DNA of 64,000 nt, from assembly GCA_024403695.1 (NCBI GenBank), contig JAKSRI010000010.1:1-64000 (forward strand), given 5' to 3'. The notes beneath the pieces were generated by a model. The model saw only the letters and a program-made list of their open reading frames with translations. It made no database searches and was not told where the DNA came from. Made by a program: the position numbers and the translations under genes. This DNA is from Saccharofermentans sp. (GTDB lineage Bacteria; Bacillota; Clostridia; Saccharofermentanales; Saccharofermentanaceae). Of this stretch, positions 63,341 through 64,000 are shown piece after piece (the stretch's first letter is position 1; every line of letters begins with the position of its first letter).

Positions 63341-64000
63341 GTTTACTGAAGAAATTATTTGACGAGATTTTACCCTGTAGCTGTATTATCTGCAGGAAGC
63401 TTGGTGTATCTCATGACGCACTTCCTTTTAGTATGCCTGAGAATCTTTATCTTTGTAATGACTGCCTTAGTCATCTTGTTCCCGTGGACAAGGACAGACG
63501 CTGGCTTTTGTGCCTTTCGGAGCCATATGATGGTGACCCACACCCTGGCTTAGCACTGTATATGCCGTTTGCTTATGATGATTTTTTCGGTAAGGCGATA
63601 CCTGAGATTAAGTTTAAATATAACCAAGATCTAGCGCAGTTCCTTGGAGATTTACTTGGCAATATAATGCGTGGTGACAATATTTCCGCAGATGTTGTTA
63701 TTCCGGTTCCATTGTCCGAGATAAGACTTAAGGAGAGAGGCTTTAATCAGGCTGGTGTAATAGGTCGTCGAGTAGCGTCATTATTGGAAATAGCGTTTGA
63801 GGATAAAGTTCTTATACGTAATCGTAACACTCAGCGACAGACAGGAATTAAAGAAAATTCTGAACGAAGTAGTAATGTTAATGGGGCTTTTAGCACCGTT
63901 GATTGCTGTAGAATAATGGGGAAAACAGTAATTTTAATAGATGATGTAGCTACTACAGGACATACTCTTCATGAAGCAGCATGTGTATTGCTTAGGGAAG
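63337..64000 (+). CDS. comF: ComF-family phosphoribosyltransferase (cut by the window end)
   Basis: The visible 221 codons encode an N-terminal zinc-type motif (CSCIICRK and CNDCL) and a type I phosphoribosyltransferase domain with RGFNQA and the PRPP loop VILIDDVATTGHTL. ComF helps take up single-stranded DNA in competent bacteria; in others its role is unclear. It overlaps recD2 by four bases (ATGA). Only the last few residues are likely missing. Confidence 0.88.
   Translation, partial: MSLLKKLFDEILPCSCIICRKLGVSHDALPFSMPENLYLCNDCLSHLVPVDKDRRWLLCLSEPYDGDPHPGLALYMPFAYDDFFGKAIPEIKFKYNQDLAQFLGDLLGNIMRGDNISADVVIPVPLSEIRLKERGFNQAGVIGRRVASLLEIAFEDKVLIRNRNTQRQTGIKENSERSSNVNGAFSTVDCCRIMGKTVILIDDVATTGHTLHEAACVLLRE

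Overview
The window looks like a chromosomal segment of a strictly anaerobic, AT-rich Firmicute. Lachnospiraceae, close to Butyrivibrio or Pseudobutyrivibrio, is my best guess. The reasons are the trimeric electron-bifurcating [FeFe]-hydrogenase, NfnAB transhydrogenase, indolepyruvate:ferredoxin oxidoreductase, a small clostridial 2[4Fe-4S] ferredoxin, secreted DUF4214 proteins, a clostridial-type Tad pilus locus, a SAM-I riboswitch in front of metK, and strong AGGAGG ribosome-binding sites. This placement is inference; there is no rRNA in the window. I saw no tRNA or rRNA genes, insertion sequences, prophage or CRISPR array.

Layout. 0.2-4.3 kb: hydCBA hydrogenase operon. 4.5-7 kb: an AspT/YidE-family permease and a two-gene chrA pair. 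7-16.4 kb: a DeoR regulator, a catalytically degenerate sialate-O-acetylesterase-like protein and an AraC regulator, then folE-folP-folBK, an Asn/Arg-rich disordered protein, tmk, holB and ricT. 16.5 kb: ferredoxin. 16.8-18.7 kb: ABC transporter. 18.9-22.7 kb: a CDP-glycerol glycerophosphotransferase-like enzyme followed by an unusual YidC insertase fused to an LtaS-like phosphotransferase domain. 22.8-25.1 kb: nfnAB. 25.2-29.2 kb: two paralogous exporter membrane proteins around one ATPase. 29.4-32.5 and 38.0-40.9 kb: two large secreted proteins (a subtilase and a beta-helix protein) with the same C-terminal modules. 32.8-38 kb: an aminotransferase (minus strand), infC-rpmI-rplT with a leader, and iorAB. 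41.4-47.7 kb: argF, an OGG-type glycosylase, metF, an rRNA methyltransferase, proA and rpiB. 47.8-54.3 kb: the ATP synthase operon, in which a delta-subunit-like domain is fused to alpha. 54.4-59.5 kb: a Tad pilus locus on the minus strand with a TadB-TadC fusion. 59.6-64 kb: SAM-I riboswitch-metK-recD2-comF (comF is cut by the window end).

How the genes work together. HydABC, NfnAB, ferredoxin and IorAB form a ferredoxin/NAD(P)H economy typical of sugar- and amino-acid-fermenting anaerobes, with the F-type ATPase as ion pump. The 18.9-22.7 kb pair suggests a membrane-anchored glycerophosphate (teichoic-acid-like) pathway. The two DUF4214 proteins look like extracellular enzymes sharing a common attachment or assembly module.

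The points I find most worth a second look are the YidC-LtaS-like fusion with its groove arginine replaced, the delta-alpha ATP synthase fusion, the dead-esterase protein, a recurring leaderless-promoter arrangement (extended -10 box 6-9 bases before ATG), a non-canonical ATC start for infC, and several unexplained repeat arrays near the DUF4214 genes and upstream of metK.
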